Positions 33,910 to 42,549 of a DNA stretch of 64,000 bases are shown here, one piece after another (position 1 is the first letter of the stretch; each line of letters begins with the position of its first letter). Below the pieces are notes generated by a model. It ran no database searches. It was not told the DNA's origin and was given only the letters and a program-made list of their open reading frames with translations. The stretch is from Novosphingobium chloroacetimidivorans (GTDB taxonomy: Bacteria > Pseudomonadota > Alphaproteobacteria > Sphingomonadales > Sphingomonadaceae): the NCBI RefSeq assembly GCF_014204535.1, contig NZ_JACHLR010000010.1, forward strand, positions 113,991 through 177,990, read 5' to 3'. The position numbers and the translations under genes are program-made.

Positions 33910-35084
33910 GACGGCCTCCCGCAATGGAAGGAACCGCCCACCAGCCACGATATCAGGCCACCATGCGACCGCCCGTCGACGTGCGAGCCGATCTCGATGC
34001 GGGGCGTCGCCGACATGCCGGTCGCCAACCTGTCGAGACCTGGCTGCTTTGGATCGATCAGGATGCGAACCGTGAACCGGCGGACGATCTTCGTGAAATT
34101 GCCGGTCGCATTGTCGGGCGGGATGACCGCGAACTCCGAACCACTGGCGCCGAAGGTGCCCTCGACGACGCCACAGAACTTCACGTCCGGGACGGCGTCG
34201 ATGCCGACCTGAACCCGGTCGCCCGGCCGGATGCGCGCGAGTTGCGTCTCACGCAGGTTTGCCTCGATCCACAGCCCCGTGGTCGGCGTGATCGCAAGAA
34301 GACGCGTGCCGGTGTTGACGTATTCGCCCAGCCGCACGTTGCGCGCGGCCACCCGGCCCTCGCGCGGCGCGGCGATCGCAGTCCGGCCGAGGTCGGCGCG
34401 GGCGCGCATGAGCTTCGCCTCGGCGCTCTGCAGCTGGGCCTGCGCCGTGAGGCGCTGAGCGCCGAGCACGCCGAGCTGCTTGCGGGCGACGTCGGCCTGG
34501 GCGGCGGTCTGGGTAACGGCCGACCGGGACCGCACATTCTCCGCCTCCGCCGCCTCGAACAGCTGGCGACTGACCGCCCCCTGCCCGACCAGGGCGTCCG
34601 ACCGCTCGAAGTCCGCACCGCTACGCACCGCACTTGCCTTCGCAGACGTCACGCTCGCGTCGGCCGCCCGGATCTGGGAATCCTGAAGCCGCTGCTGCGC
34701 GGCTATCTGACCGAGCGACGCCTTGGCCTGCGCGATCGCAGCCTCGGTGTCGGCGACCGCCGAGCTGTAGTCGGTCGGATCGATCCGGATCAGGACTTGG
34801 CCCGGCGAGACCTTCGCGTTGTTCTCCGTCAGGACGGCCGTCACGTATCCCGGCACCTTGGGGGACACGAACGTGACGTCACCCTTCACATAGGCGTTGT
34901 CGGTCGAGACGAAGGCGACGCTTGCGGGGCCGTAGGCATACAGGCCCGCCACCGCGAGGATGGCTGCACCGCCAAGGAGCACGGCCGCGCCGACGCGCCT
35001 GCCCGCGCTCCAAGTCTTAGGCGGCGGTGCGGCGGGGGTGCTGCCCTCCACCGCTTCCGGGCTTGAAACTGCGGTCGTGCTCAT
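33906..35084 (-). CDS. HlyD/EmrA-family periplasmic adaptor
   Basis: This 392-residue membrane-fusion protein has one N-terminal helix (VGAAVLLGGAAILAVAGLYAYG) and the biotinyl-lipoyl half-motif VSTDNAYVKGDVTFVSPKVPGYV. A long coiled-coil hairpin rich in Ala/Gln follows (about residues 110-215), then the barrel half VRLGEYVNTGTRLLAITPTTGLWIEANLRETQLARIRPGDRV. This is the EmrA/VceA pattern. It links the MFS pump to the outer-membrane duct. Its ATG overlaps the upstream MFS stop codon by 4 bp. Confidence 0.92.
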   Translation of the reverse strand: MSTTAVSSPEAVEGSTPAAPPPKTWSAGRRVGAAVLLGGAAILAVAGLYAYGPASVAFVSTDNAYVKGDVTFVSPKVPGYVTAVLTENNAKVSPGQVLIRIDPTDYSSAVADTEAAIAQAKASLGQIAAQQRLQDSQIRAADASVTSAKASAVRSGADFERSDALVGQGAVSRQLFEAAEAENVRSRSAVTQTAAQADVARKQLGVLGAQRLTAQAQLQSAEAKLMRARADLGRTAIAAPREGRVAARNVRLGEYVNTGTRLLAITPTTGLWIEANLRETQLARIRPGDRVQVGIDAVPDVKFCGVVEGTFGASGSEFAVIPPDNATGNFTKIVRRFTVRILIDPKQPGLDRLATGMSATPRIEIGSHVDGRSHGGLISWLVGGSFHCGRPS

Positions 35085-36661
35085 GCGGTCTTCCCCTTCG
35101 TTTCTATCTTCCTGGAAGCAGCCGGCTCCTCAGCCGGCACAGCGGGCAGCGCCCAGACGAGAATTGCGCCCAGGCCGAGCGCTATCGCGGAGACGAAGAA
35201 GGCGTCGGAAAAGGCGAGCGTGAACGCCTGTCCGCCAGACGTCCTCGCGAGGGCCGTCAGGGCAGCCGCCTGGGCGCCGTCCGCATCACCGCCGAACCGT
35301 GCGAAGGCGCCGGCCGTCTGGGCAAGCCGCTGCGCGGTTTCCGGTGACGTTGCGCCGATCGCCTCGACGAGGTTCGCGGAATGGAATTTCTCGCGCTCGA
35401 CCACGAGGTGCGAGAGGATGCCGAGACCGGATACGATGCCGAAAACGCGGGTCAGGTTGAAGATCATGCCGACGGTCGGGCCGTCCTGCATCGTCACCTG
35501 ATAGGTGGCGAATCTCAGCACGGCGACACTGAAGAAGCCCATCCCGAACCCGGCGACGGCCGCGCCCACGCGCAACTGGTCGGCCGCCCAATCCGGGGTC
35601 AGCGGGACGCACAGCGCGGCCGCCGCTGCAAAGCTGCCCAGCCCGGCCGAGAGCAGCCAGCGACTGTCGAGGCGACGCCCCCAAAAATACGAGATCACCA
35701 GAGCGATCGCCGTGCTCGGCATCATGGCGGAGAGCACCGCCCCGGTATCGATCGAGCGGTATCCTTGCAGTCGGCCCAGGTATGACGGCACGACATAGAC
35801 GGCGAACATCTGCCCGAAGCGAAAGAACACGGAGAGGACGATCCCCCAAGTGAACGTCGCCCGGCGGAACACCGACAGCAGCAGCAGCGGCTTCTCGGTC
35901 CTCAGCATGCCGACGACGGCGAGGCCCGCCATGACGCCGCCGCCGAGCAGCAGCGCTGGCACCCACCAGGCCTCCAGCCAGAAGTGGCGCTCGCCTTCGG
36001 ATGCGGCGATGACGATCAACGCGAGGCCGAGGGAGAGCAGCGTGAAGTGCGGCCAGTCGGCACCCTTCAAGACCTCGATCCGCCCCTTCTCCTGCGTCAT
36101 CACCCGACGCGCGAGGAACCAGTACGGAAGTGCCATTATGGCTTGGGCCCAGAAGAGGCTTCGCCAGCCGAACCCCTCGACGAGCGTCCCGCCGACCGTC
36201 GCCGCCAATCCGAAGAACAGGGAGGTCGACGTCGCGAAGAGCGTCATGCCCTCGAAGCGCCCCTGTCCCGGCATCAGCGTCGTCATCACGAGCAGCATGA
36301 ACATCAACGGCATCGCTCCGCCGAACACGCCGTGCAGCGTGCGCGCGAAGAGCATGATCGGAAGGTTCGGTGCCATCGCGCACAGCGCGGAGGTGATAAC
36401 GAAGCCGGCGCCCATCACCGCCATCGCTTGTCCCCGTCCAACCCCGAAGGCCAGCGCCGGGGTTGCGAGGATGCCGCCGATCGCACCGACGTTCTGAAAG
36501 GTGTTTACGAGGGCGGCGCTGTCGGCCGCCACATGCAACCCGCCCGAGATATCCGCGACGGAGTAGACCGCGACCAGCGGGAAGAGCGAACCGAGCACGC
36601 CACCGTAGCCCGCCACGGCCAGCGCCGCATAAGGTGGTTTCTGTTCTGGGGCAGAGGGCAA
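35081..36661 (-). CDS. DHA2-family MFS drug/H+ antiporter (EmrB-like)
   Basis: This roughly 526-residue protein has about 14 hydrophobic segments, starting YAALAVAGYGGVLGSLFPLVAVYSVADISGGL, with the DHA2 motif-like MLFARTLHGVFGGAMPLMFML and GFGWRSLFWAQAIMALPYWFL. It exports drugs or toxic small molecules with proton exchange. The TTG at 36661, six bases after GGGAG, is preferred over the in-frame TTG at 36712. It is the first gene of the tripartite operon and divergent from a FixJ-type regulator that may control it. Confidence 0.9.
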   Translation of the reverse strand: MPSAPEQKPPYAALAVAGYGGVLGSLFPLVAVYSVADISGGLHVAADSAALVNTFQNVGAIGGILATPALAFGVGRGQAMAVMGAGFVITSALCAMAPNLPIMLFARTLHGVFGGAMPLMFMLLVMTTLMPGQGRFEGMTLFATSTSLFFGLAATVGGTLVEGFGWRSLFWAQAIMALPYWFLARRVMTQEKGRIEVLKGADWPHFTLLSLGLALIVIAASEGERHFWLEAWWVPALLLGGGVMAGLAVVGMLRTEKPLLLLSVFRRATFTWGIVLSVFFRFGQMFAVYVVPSYLGRLQGYRSIDTGAVLSAMMPSTAIALVISYFWGRRLDSRWLLSAGLGSFAAAAALCVPLTPDWAADQLRVGAAVAGFGMGFFSVAVLRFATYQVTMQDGPTVGMIFNLTRVFGIVSGLGILSHLVVEREKFHSANLVEAIGATSPETAQRLAQTAGAFARFGGDADGAQAAALTALARTSGGQAFTLAFSDAFFVSAIALGLGAILVWALPAVPAEEPAASRKIETKGKTA

Positions 36662-36770
36662 CGGCGTCTCCCACGTGAGCGTTCTTGACAGCCCGAGAAT
36701 AGCCTCGACCAATTGCTTCGATTATCGGCCGGATCGGCAGGTCATTGATGCCCAGGAGCGAGGAATGCCT

Positions 36771-36787
36771 CGCCTTTCGTATGATGG
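36771..36787 (+). promoter_or_regulatory. recurrent element, copy 6
   Basis: CGCCTTTCGTATGATGG followed by CGTCCCA is one of the best copies. It lies 85 bp before the FixJ-type regulator at 36872. Confidence 0.55.
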
Positions 36788-36871
36788 CGTCCCATGCCGG
36801 ACCACGTTACAACGCGTTGGATAATGCCGGTCCCTGGCCCGGCTCGTTCGCCGTCAGCACCGGAGGGGACG

Positions 36872-37537
36872 ATGGAAGCACAGTCGCCAAGCATCGAGCC
36901 GGTCGTCCACATCGTGGACGACGACGACAGCATCCGTGATGCGCTCGAAGATCTCTTCCTCTCGGTGGGGCTGCAGGCTCGCAGCTATGCGACTGCGATC
37001 GCCTTCCTCGATCAGGCGGACCCCCTGGCCAGCGGATGTCTACTGAGCGACGTGCGGCTACCTCAGCTCGGCGGATTGGAACTCCAAGAACGGCTCGCCT
37101 CGCACGGATTCCTCCTACCCGTCGTCTTCATGAGCGGCTTCGCGGACATTCCCATGGCGGTCCGCGGTCTAAAGGCCGGTGCGCGCGACTTCCTCCTCAA
37201 GCCGCTCCGGGACCAGGACGTGCTCGACGCGGTGAACGCCGCGATCGAGCTCGACCGGCACTCGCGACTCGTCGCGATCGAGGGCGGAAAGGCTCGCCTG
37301 CGGTTCGCCTCACTCACGACCCGAGAGAAGCAGGTCGCGTCCCTGATCCTGTCCGGTCGCAAGAACCGCCAAGTGGCCGATGATATTGGGTTAAGCGAGA
37401 TCACGGTTAAGATCCACCGCAGCAACGCGATGCGCAAGCTCGGGGCCCACAACGTGCAGGATCTCGTGCGGATGGATCGGCTTCTCTGCTTCGCGATCAG
37501 CGACACCGTCGTCACCGCCGTCGCCCCGGACGCCTAG
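36872..37537 (+). CDS. FixJ-family response regulator
   Basis: This 221-residue regulator has a receiver (HIVDDDDSIRDALEDLF; phospho-acceptor Asp60 in LLSDVRLPQLGG; Lys in FLLKPLRDQD) and a LuxR-type HTH (LTTREKQVASLILSGRKNRQVADDIGLSEITVKIHRSNAMRKLG). GGAGGGG before the ATG at 36872 fixes the start. Its stop shares CTAG with the convergent lone receiver, and a second FixJ-type gene follows, making a three-gene phosphorelay cluster. The likely kinase is the HEVSQP-type PAS kinase at 15191 or the minimal kinases, none adjacent. Confidence 0.92.
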   Translation: MEAQSPSIEPVVHIVDDDDSIRDALEDLFLSVGLQARSYATAIAFLDQADPLASGCLLSDVRLPQLGGLELQERLASHGFLLPVVFMSGFADIPMAVRGLKAGARDFLLKPLRDQDVLDAVNAAIELDRHSRLVAIEGGKARLRFASLTTREKQVASLILSGRKNRQVADDIGLSEITVKIHRSNAMRKLGAHNVQDLVRMDRLLCFAISDTVVTAVAPDA

Positions 37538-37917
37538 GGGCGCGTTCCGGCACCTCGAAGAGCGCGTTCAACCTCGACATGAAGCTGGTCCGCATCCAAC
37601 GGCTTGCGGAGGAACGCGACGGCTCCCACGCGGGACGCCCGACTACGCACATGCTCGTCACTCATCGAGCTGACCAGGATCACCGGCATGTCCGGCGCAA
37701 GTATTGCGGTTCGCCTTCCTAATTCCAGCCCGTCCATGCCCGGCATGCGAATGTCCGATATGAGGCAGTCGAACGACCTCTGAGCCAATGCGTCCAGAAA
37801 GGCCTCTGCGGACGAGAACCGGTCGCTATCGAAGTCCAGCACCTCGAGCAGCTCCGCGATAGCATCGCACATGCCGGCGTCGTCATCGACGACCGCAATC
37901 AGGTGGCTACGCTGCAA
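37534..37917 (-). CDS. single-domain response regulator (lone receiver)
   Basis: This 127-residue stand-alone receiver is of the FixJ type: LIAVVDDDAGMCDAIAELLE, phospho-acceptor Asp55 in CLISDIRMPGMDG, SSMSDEHVR switch region and FLRKPLDADQL with the conserved Lys. There is no output domain. The TTG start has TGAGGAA seven bases before it. Such proteins act as phosphate sinks or intermediates. It is flanked by two full FixJ-type regulators, one sharing its stop codons in a CTAG overlap, so competition for the same kinase is plausible. Confidence 0.88.
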   Translation of the reverse strand: MQRSHLIAVVDDDAGMCDAIAELLEVLDFDSDRFSSAEAFLDALAQRSFDCLISDIRMPGMDGLELGRRTAILAPDMPVILVSSMSDEHVRSRASRVGAVAFLRKPLDADQLHVEVERALRGAGTRP

Positions 37918-37995
37918 AGAGTGTTCCTCAAAGAACGGGAACCGGGACAACGCTCAATCCACGATTTCCGGCCGTCTCGTAAGGCATACAGAGGT

Positions 37996-38682
37996 CTAGG
38001 CCACATCGCCCTGCCGGGTCGAAGCCGGAACATGATCCCACATCCGGACCAGTTCAGCGACGGATCCAACCCCCATCTTCTTCATCACGTTCCCACGATG
38101 CAGCTTGATCGTCACCTCAGTGACGCCGAGCTCGTAGGCGATCTGCTTGTTCAGCAATCCGCCGACCAAGAGTTCTAGCACTTGGGCCTCGCGCGGAGAC
38201 AGGCTGTTGAACTTCTCGAGGCTCTCCCGAGCAACGCGGTCAACAGCGCGACGAGCACGATCGGCTTCAATGGCGGCAATCGCCGCGTCCAGCAGATCCT
38301 GATCCCGAACCGGCTTCGTCTTGAAGTCGAAGGCTCCCGCCTTGATCGCCCGGATGCTCATGGGCACATCGCCATGGCCGGTGACGAAGATGATGGGCAT
38401 CAGATGCCCGTTCCCGGCGAGTTGGGCCTGCAGATCTAGCCCACTGGGCCCCGGCATGCGGACATCCAGGATGAAACATCCCGGACGGTCGGGAAGCTGG
38501 CTCTCGAGCAGGGAGCGCGCATTGGCGAAGATCATCGTCTCAATCCCGACGGACTCGAAGAGCTCCATCATGGCGTCGCGATGATCAGCGCTATCGTCGG
38601 CGATGACGATGAGCGGTTCGTCGACATCGACGGCCGGCAATCTGGGCGCGATGCCTGTCGCGGGCGAACTTTCCTCGATCAA
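37996..38682 (-). CDS. FixJ-family response regulator (second)
   Basis: This 228-residue regulator has the receiver LIVIADDSADHRDAMMELFESVG, phospho-acceptor Asp73 in CFILDVRMPGPSGLDL, FVTGHGDVPMSIRAIKAGAFDF and KTKPVRDQDLL, then the HTH LSPREAQVLELLVGGLLNKQIAYELGVTEVTIKLHRGNVMKKMG. The first acidic cluster is ADDS rather than VDDD. The TTG at 38682 with GGAGG nine bases upstream is the best start. It is divergent from the hydrolase at 38846, whose recurrent promoter element lies in the spacer, making it a good candidate regulator for that element. Confidence 0.92.
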   Translation of the reverse strand: MIEESSPATGIAPRLPAVDVDEPLIVIADDSADHRDAMMELFESVGIETMIFANARSLLESQLPDRPGCFILDVRMPGPSGLDLQAQLAGNGHLMPIIFVTGHGDVPMSIRAIKAGAFDFKTKPVRDQDLLDAAIAAIEADRARRAVDRVARESLEKFNSLSPREAQVLELLVGGLLNKQIAYELGVTEVTIKLHRGNVMKKMGVGSVAELVRMWDHVPASTRQGDVA

Positions 38683-38750
38683 TGCCTTAGACCTCCAGTC
38701 CGAGGTTCTACCAGAGCATGCAAGTGCCACCAAGGAGGAAGGCCCCAACA

Positions 38751-38768
38751 TAGCCCTTCGTATGACGG
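38751..38768 (+). promoter_or_regulatory. recurrent element, copy 7
   Basis: TAGCCCTTCGTATGACGG lies between the divergent FixJ-type regulator and the hydrolase, 78 bp before the hydrolase start. Confidence 0.55.
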
Positions 38769-38845
38769 CTGCGCGACCCTCTCATGCGAGGGAGCCGAGC
38801 CGCGCATGCGGTATCGTCAGGATGATCAAAGCCAAGAGCGGGAAG

Positions 38846-39658
38846 ATGTCGCACATCCCCTTCACATTCCGCGGGTCCGAAGAGGGCGAGCTGGTCGGAC
38901 GCATCGAACTACCCGCCGTGCCTCCGCGTGCATGGGCGGTGTTCGCCCACTGCTTCGCCTGTGGCGGGGAAAGCCTGGCGGCGGTCTGGATCTCGCGCGC
39001 ACTCGCAGACCACGGCATCGGCGTCCTGCGCTACGACTTTGCCGGGATCGGCCGCAGCGGCGGAACGGTCTTCGCAGGCGTGACGGCGGACGTGCGCGAC
39101 CTGGCCGCGGCGGTCGCGGCGATGAACGATGCCGGCATGCCGGTATCGCTCCTCATCGGTCACAGCCTCGGCGGCATCGCCGCAGTCGAGACCGCGGTCG
39201 CCTCCGAAGGGATCCGCGCCGTCGTCACGATCGGCACGCCGTCGTCGGCCGACCACCTTGCCGGAATCGGCACCCGGCACGATCGGTTTGAAGCTGGCGG
39301 CGTCGTGACAGTCGGCGGTCGCTCGATCGAGGTCGCTCCCGGCTTCGTCGACGATCTGGCGCTCCATCCGCTCGCCCCTTCGCTCAGCACGTCTCGGGTC
39401 CCGATCCTCATCCTCCATGCGCCAACGGATGAGGTCGTCGGGATCGAACACGCATCGCGCATCTACGCGGCGGCCCGCCACCCTAAGAGCTTCGTCTGCC
39501 TGAGCGGGGCCGATCATCTCCTGACCCGCCGGGAGGACGCCTCCTACGCGGCTTCGGTAATCAGCGCCTGGGTCGCGCCATATGTCGCCGGCAGCCTGGA
39601 CGCCGATCCAGGGAAGACCGATCAATACCCGCGCAGCGCCGACGCGCTCACCGATTAG
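38846..39658 (+). CDS. alpha/beta hydrolase (OsmC-associated type)
   Basis: This 270-residue alpha/beta hydrolase resembles the N-terminal domain of hydrolase-OsmC fusions: FTFRGSEEGELVGRIELPAVPPRAWAVFAHCFACGGES, then DFAGIGRSGG, the nucleophile elbow LLIGHSLGGIAA with Ser, VPILILHAPTDEVVG (Asp) and SGADHLLTR (His). The OsmC half is absent, but stand-alone Ohr/OsmC genes lie at 23010 and 31946. The start at MSHIPFTFRG fits the family; ATG at 38822 is an alternative. It is driven by the element at 38751. Confidence 0.87.
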   Translation: MSHIPFTFRGSEEGELVGRIELPAVPPRAWAVFAHCFACGGESLAAVWISRALADHGIGVLRYDFAGIGRSGGTVFAGVTADVRDLAAAVAAMNDAGMPVSLLIGHSLGGIAAVETAVASEGIRAVVTIGTPSSADHLAGIGTRHDRFEAGGVVTVGGRSIEVAPGFVDDLALHPLAPSLSTSRVPILILHAPTDEVVGIEHASRIYAAARHPKSFVCLSGADHLLTRREDASYAASVISAWVAPYVAGSLDADPGKTDQYPRSADALTD

Positions 39659-39745
39659 CGCCTAGCCGGCATCAATCAGGTGCAGCCGACCCCGATAATC
39701 GGTCCAGCCGCAGAACTCTAAACCATGTCTGGAAGGGAGCGACAC

Positions 39746-40096
39746 ATGGTAGAGATCGACATCCATCTAAACAGCCGGGAGTGGGCCGAGGTCGCGCGGG
39801 CGTTCCAAGAATCCAATCTGCGCGCGCCGTCCCGCGCACCACAGCCCGGTTCGGCCGCAGCCATCCTTTCGCGCATCGAGGCCTTTATCCTCGGCCCGAA
39901 GCCCGCGCAGGAGGCCGACACCCCCCGCCGGCAGGTGCTGAGGGACTTCGTCGCCGCTACCGCCGCCCGCCGCCGGGCGGCGGAGGAGTTCGTCCCCGCC
40001 CTGCTCTCCTTCGGTCTGAACCGCGTTCAGGTCGAGGCCCTCGCGATGCTGACCGTCCCCGGCCGCTCCTCACGGTCGATGGCGACGGGGCACTGA
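39746..40096 (+). CDS. small uncharacterised helical protein
   Basis: This 116-residue protein is not recognised. It starts MVEIDIHLNSREWAEVARAF with GGGAG seven bases before the ATG. Central residues are Pro/Ala-rich, then a long amphipathic helix follows (RRQVLRDFVAATAARRRAAEEFVPALLSFGLNRVQVEALAML). No signal or membrane segment is visible. It stands between the hydrolase and the ECF41-driven operon. Confidence 0.6.
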   Translation: MVEIDIHLNSREWAEVARAFQESNLRAPSRAPQPGSAAAILSRIEAFILGPKPAQEADTPRRQVLRDFVAATAARRRAAEEFVPALLSFGLNRVQVEALAMLTVPGRSSRSMATGH

Positions 40097-40200
40097 TGCG
40101 ACGGGCCGGACCTATCCCGATGGATGAGGCCGTCTGCAACCTCGTCTGATGGCGTCTGAATGGAAAGCCGGGAAGAAACCGACGTCCAGCCGTGTCGCGG

Positions 40201-40227
40201 TGTCACACCGAACAACGCCGCGTCGTC
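40201..40227 (+). promoter_or_regulatory. second ECF41-type promoter TGTCACA-N16-CGTC
   Basis: TGTCACA (40201-40207), exactly 16 bases, then CGTC (40224-40227): identical in sequence and spacing to the promoter beside the ECF41 gene. It points at the sigma-like/MscS operon whose first ATG is 30 bp downstream, leaving a very short leader of about 20 bases. Confidence 0.75.
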
Positions 40228-40256
40228 ATCATCCCGAGACAAAGAGGACGATAGCC

Positions 40257-40817
40257 ATGCGTTACCTGGGTGAGACCCTTGCGAAGCACACCGCGACACC
40301 CATCGACCCCGACAATCGGGAGCGCGACTTCGTGCGCGCGGTCCCCCAGCTCCGGCGGTTCGCCAACCGCCTGCTCCCGGACGTGCTCGAGGTGGAGTCG
40401 GTCATTTCAGAGGTCCGCGACGCGTGGATCGCCACCGAAGGATACTTCGACGCACCGATACGCCATCTGCTGCGCCTGGTCGCGCAAGGCTGCATCGAGC
40501 GCCAGCGGGCGATCACCCGCTCGATGCCCGAGCCGACGGATGAGGAGCGCGCGGTGCTCGCGATTGCCGACATCGCCGAGGTCTCCCTCCTCATCGCGGT
40601 CAACCGGCTGCCCAGGCGCGCGCGCGAGGCTTACGTCGCGTCGGTGCTCGGCCGGACTGTCGGGACCGAGCCGGAAGACGCCACGCTGCTGGCGTGCGCC
40701 AGGGACGAGATCCGCGCCGACCGTCCATACCTGAGCGAACTGACAGTCTCGAGCTACGTCCCCGTGGTCCGCGACGTTGACCGTGGCTCGCTCGGCGGCG
40801 ATGCACGGGCCGAATAG
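40257..40817 (+). CDS. sigma-70 region-2-like small protein
   Basis: This 186-residue protein has an N-terminal part reading like a degenerate ECF sigma region 2 (FVRAVPQLRRFANRLLPDVLEVESVISEVRDAWIATEGYFDAPIRHLLRLVAQGCIERQR), and later LPRRAREAYVASVLG resembles region 4.1. A recognisable region 4.2 HTH is missing, so DNA binding is doubtful. AAAGAGG precedes the ATG. It is preceded by an exact ECF41 promoter, and the MscS-like channel gene starts 4 bp after its stop, so both are co-transcribed. The sigma-factor relation is weak. Confidence 0.6.
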   Translation: MRYLGETLAKHTATPIDPDNRERDFVRAVPQLRRFANRLLPDVLEVESVISEVRDAWIATEGYFDAPIRHLLRLVAQGCIERQRAITRSMPEPTDEERAVLAIADIAEVSLLIAVNRLPRRAREAYVASVLGRTVGTEPEDATLLACARDEIRADRPYLSELTVSSYVPVVRDVDRGSLGGDARAE

Positions 40818-40820
40818 GAC

Positions 40821-42302
40821 GTGAGCCCTTCCAGCATCCTCCTTTTCATCGGCGTCGCCATCGGCATCGCCGCGATGCTCGCCGCGTGCGTCCGACGCGG
40901 CGGCTTGAGGTGGCGAATCGGCGCGGCCGGCGCGCTCCTCACCGCCCTGAGCATCGCATTCCTGCTGACCGGAGGGACACCGCTCCTGCCCCCGGGCGGC
41001 CGCGTCACGAGCCATGGAGCGCTGGACCAGCTGATCGCCGGCCTGTGGTGGCTGCTGGCCGCGAGCGGACTGTCGTTCGTCGTCCAATACACGCTGGGTC
41101 ACGACGGCAGGTCCCGGCAGAGCCGGCTGATGTCGGACCTGCTCTCGGCCGGCACCTATCTCGGCGCGCTGCTGGCCGTCATGAGTTTCGTCCTGAAGCT
41201 GCCGCTCTCCGGTCTGGTCGCCACCTCGGGCATCGTCGCCGTCGTCCTGGGCCTCGCCCTCCAAAGCACGCTCGCGGACCTCTTCTCCGGCATCGCGGTG
41301 GGCGTCGAGCAGCCCTTCCGGCTCGGAGACAGTATCAGCCTGGGCGACGGTATCGAGGGCAGCGTATCACAGATCAATTGGCGCTCGATCCGCATCTCCA
41401 CCGACGACGATGATGTCGCCATCGTGCCGAACAGCGCTGTAGCCAAGGCGAGGATCGTCAACCGGAGTTTTCCGACATCGCGGAGGGGTGCCGGCTTCGA
41501 AATCACCACCGGCGTGTCGGCCGATCCCGAACGGGTCCGAGACCTGATCGCACAGGCTCTCCTCCTGACGCCGGCCGTCCTAGAGAGGCCCGCCCCCTCG
41601 ATCAACCTCGTCCGGCTCGGCATGAAGACGAGCACGCAGAAGGTGCACTTCTTCGTGGATAGCCCGAAGCAGCTCGGACAGGCAAAGAGCGTCGCCCTGC
41701 GTCACGTGCGAACGCTGCTCCTGCAGGCGGGGCTGCTGGAACTTCCCGGAAATGCGCATCCGACGGATCAGGCCAATCCGCTATCCTCGATGCAGCTTTT
41801 CGAGAGCCTCACCGCCGAGCAGCTCGACTGTCTCAGCGGGACCTTCACCGCACGGGAAATGGCGGTCGGAGATGCGCTCTTCCAGCAAGGCGACTTCGAT
41901 ACCAACCTCTACATCGTGGCCGACGGCGTTCTCGAGGTGAGTCGCAGGGGCGACGACGGTGCGCTCGAGATCGGCGGCAGGATCGGCCCCGGCGACTACA
42001 TCGGCGAGATCGGGCTGGTGACCGGCGCGAGCAAGGAGGTGTCCGCCGTCGCGAAGACGCGGACTGTCGTGCAGATCCTCACCAAGGAGACGCTGGAGCC
42101 GCTCCTGAAGTCCTCGCCGGCGCTGGCGCAGGCGTTCGAAGCATCGGTGAAGCGCGGCTACGTCCTGCTCGAGCGCGGCCGGATCGTCCGGCCAGCGGCG
42201 GATGCACGCGGAATCACGGACTTCCTCCCGCGTTTGCGGGCGTTCTTCCACCCCGCCACCGTGGCCGCCGCCGGAGTCGAGCGACAGATCCCCGACCGCT
42301 AG
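40821..42302 (+). CDS. MscS-family channel with C-terminal cyclic-nucleotide-binding domain
   Basis: This 493-residue inner-membrane protein has N-terminal helices (ILLFIGVAIGIAAMLAACV, LIAGLWWLLAASGLSFVV, YLGALLAVMSFVLKL). The MscS pore helix and beta domain follow (SGIVAVVLGLALQSTLADLFSGIAVGVEQPFRLGDSISL, VAIVPNSAVAKARIVNRSFP). The C-terminal cNMP domain (about residues 320-450) shows LYIVADGVLEV, GRIGPGDYIGEIGLVTGASKEVSAVAKT, with the phosphate-binding cassette GEIGL...SKEVSA. This is the CNG-type MscS layout. Its GTG start lies 4 bp after the sigma-like gene. ECF41 control of an osmotic or second-messenger channel is suggested. Confidence 0.88.
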   Translation: MSPSSILLFIGVAIGIAAMLAACVRRGGLRWRIGAAGALLTALSIAFLLTGGTPLLPPGGRVTSHGALDQLIAGLWWLLAASGLSFVVQYTLGHDGRSRQSRLMSDLLSAGTYLGALLAVMSFVLKLPLSGLVATSGIVAVVLGLALQSTLADLFSGIAVGVEQPFRLGDSISLGDGIEGSVSQINWRSIRISTDDDDVAIVPNSAVAKARIVNRSFPTSRRGAGFEITTGVSADPERVRDLIAQALLLTPAVLERPAPSINLVRLGMKTSTQKVHFFVDSPKQLGQAKSVALRHVRTLLLQAGLLELPGNAHPTDQANPLSSMQLFESLTAEQLDCLSGTFTAREMAVGDALFQQGDFDTNLYIVADGVLEVSRRGDDGALEIGGRIGPGDYIGEIGLVTGASKEVSAVAKTRTVVQILTKETLEPLLKSSPALAQAFEASVKRGYVLLERGRIVRPAADARGITDFLPRLRAFFHPATVAAAGVERQIPDR

Positions 42303-42549
42303 CGCCAGGACGACAATGTTATGTCGTCGCCACCCTAAGCATCTCGCCGGTCCTGCGGACCAGAAAGGGGTCTGCGCCGACGACGTCCAACCGCTCGCCC
42401 CTCGAAAGCCTCCACTCGCGACGCCCCAGTACCCTTCTCGGCCGCGGGGCGTGAAGCGATGGTCGACGAGCCGGAACTCGATCGCAGTCAGGCAACTGCC
42501 GTCGTCGCCGCCGGCGCGCACGCGATCAAGCTCCTCCTCGCCGGTCACT

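Noticed and set aside
37534..37917. PhyR/SdrG-type single-domain regulator of the general stress response
   Set aside because: The sequence around the conserved Lys lacks the FAT-GUY signature and is ordinary FixJ-type.
40257..40817. A complete second ECF sigma factor
   Set aside because: Region 2 similarity is weak and no region 4.2 HTH can be seen, so only a sigma-like label is justified.
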